DNA of 32,417 nucleotides from an uncultured Prevotella sp. Lineage in GTDB: Bacteria; Bacteroidota; Bacteroidia; Bacteroidales; Bacteroidaceae. Positions 31,792-32,417 of this stretch are shown in pieces. Below the pieces are notes generated by a model. It was not told where the DNA came from, searched no databases, and saw only the letters and a program-made list of their open reading frames with translations. The stretch is from contig CAJPPF010000009.1 of assembly GCA_905372445.1 (NCBI GenBank), positions 1 through 32,417 of the forward strand. Reading direction: 5' to 3'. The number at the start of each line of letters is the position of its first letter. Position 1 is the stretch's first letter. The translations under genes and the position numbers were made by a program.

Positions 31792-32267
31792 TGACACGTA
31801 TAGGAATGGGCTACGACGTCCATAAACTTGTTGAAGGACGTGACTTATGGCTTGGTGGAATAAAGATTCATCATGCCCTCGGACTGGCAGGACACAGCGA
31901 TGCCGACGTACTTATCCACGCTATCTGCGACGCTCTGCTCGGAGCTGCCAATATGCGCGACATCGGATATAACTTCCCTCCGGTCAAAGGCAATGAATAC
32001 GAGAACATCGACTCGAAGATTCTTCTCCGCAGGACTATCGACCTCATTGCCACAAAAGGCTATCGGTTAGTCAACCTCGACGCTACGATCTGTGCCGAGC
32101 GTCCTAAGCTTAATCCGCACGTGCCAGAGATGAAAGAGTGTCTCGCCAAGGTGATAGACACCGATGTGGATAATGTATCAATCAAGGCAACGACCAGCGA
32201 GCACTTAGGTTTCACGGGGCGCGAAGAGGGTATTTCCGCCTATGCCGTCGTACTGATTGAGAAATAA
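31791..32267 (+). CDS. ispF: 2-C-methyl-D-erythritol 2,4-cyclodiphosphate synthase
   Basis: A 158-aa enzyme of the MEP isoprenoid route. It cyclises CDP-methylerythritol phosphate with release of CMP, as a trimer with zinc. Metal ligands are in MGYDVHKL (Asp9, His11) and LIHAICDALLG (His43). GHSDADVL, AERPKLNPH and KATTSEHLGFTGREEGISAYA are further family motifs. It is translationally coupled to porV by a one-base overlap. The same neighbourhood is common in Bacteroidales; no mechanistic link to the T9SS is known to me. The dedicated ispD is not next to it. Confidence 0.97.
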   Translation: MTRIGMGYDVHKLVEGRDLWLGGIKIHHALGLAGHSDADVLIHAICDALLGAANMRDIGYNFPPVKGNEYENIDSKILLRRTIDLIATKGYRLVNLDATICAERPKLNPHVPEMKECLAKVIDTDVDNVSIKATTSEHLGFTGREEGISAYAVVLIEK

Positions 32268-32344
32268 TCGGAAAGAAGAAAACAGCCGGTTTGTACGCAT
32301 TTTATAATCAAGCGGTTGTAAATGAGCCATGCTGCACCAGCGTA

Positions 32345-32417
32345 GAGGTGTGAGTTATCACGTCCCGGAATCTCTTGGAAACAGACAATCCAGTAGGCAT
32401 AGGGGCGTGATTTATCA
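32345..32417 (+). repeat. dispersed CGTGATTTATCACG-type repeat, cut by window end
   Basis: A degenerate unit GTGTGAGTTATCACGTCCC begins at 32348, and GGGGCGTGATTTATCA (32402-32417) runs into the window edge. Both resemble the element at 9911-9999. The stretch 32268-32344 before it holds no gene; ACAGCCG/CGGTTGT may form a weak hairpin after ispF. Confidence 0.6.

Overview
The window looks like a chromosome segment of a Bacteroidales bacterium, most likely Prevotella in the broad sense. Four observations support this. PorU and PorV of the type IX secretion system are present. Several gene starts are preceded by the Bacteroidetes promoter core TAnnTTTG, some with TTTG about 19-20 nt upstream. 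Shine-Dalgarno sequences are mostly weak or absent. Family-level protein features (HIT, FprA, TatA, ribosomal proteins, a Bacteroidetes-type TonB C-terminal domain) agree. No rRNA, tRNA, CRISPR array, transposase or phage gene was recognised.

Layout. (1) 1-3.6 kb, housekeeping: greA and a HIT hydrolase on the minus strand ending in a strong terminator; on the plus strand the flavodiiron protein gene fprA and a Bax-inhibitor-1 family gene broken by a one-base frameshift. (2) 3.6-9.3 kb, a minus-strand unit: cytoplasmic Gfo/Idh/MocA oxidoreductase, tatA, a second Gfo/Idh/MocA oxidoreductase with a twin-arginine signal, a secreted DUF1080 / sugar-isomerase-like fusion, then tatC. The Tat translocon genes are interleaved with a Tat substrate, and the enzymes match the families of the recently described 3-keto-glycoside route of glycan breakdown. 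(3) 10.1-16.6 kb, a tight six-gene minus-strand surface-glycan operon: flippase, two paralogous CDP-alditol cytidylyltransferases (one fused to a short-chain reductase), a LicD-type phosphotransferase, an acyltransferase and a GNT-I-like glycosyltransferase. A divergent GT4 glycosyltransferase follows on the plus strand. The set suggests synthesis and transfer of a polyol phosphate such as ribitol phosphate. (4) 17.8-20.2 kb: a small Cro/CI-type regulator, an NfeD-like membrane protein and a flotillin, ended by a strong terminator. (5) 20.8-22.7 kb: a secreted GH43-like beta-propeller protein carrying a C-terminal TonB domain, and a YhcH/YiaL-family protein. (6) 22.8-26.2 kb: rplM-rpsI-rpsB-tsf with long structured leaders. 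(7) 26.2-32.3 kb: an FAH-family enzyme, then porU-porV-ispF.

The long intergenic stretches (9.3-10.1, 20.2-20.8 and the two window ends) are not empty. They hold dispersed repeats: a 60-bp element at the left edge and at 20.4 kb, a CGTGAT-TT-ATCACG palindromic element at 9.9 kb and at the right edge, and two degenerate four-to-five-unit arrays with an exact 22-nt period. The most noteworthy systems are the Tat-linked 3-keto-sugar operon, the CDP-ribitol/LicD cluster with its resemblance to animal dystroglycan ribitol-phosphate enzymes, and the hydrolase-TonB fusion.
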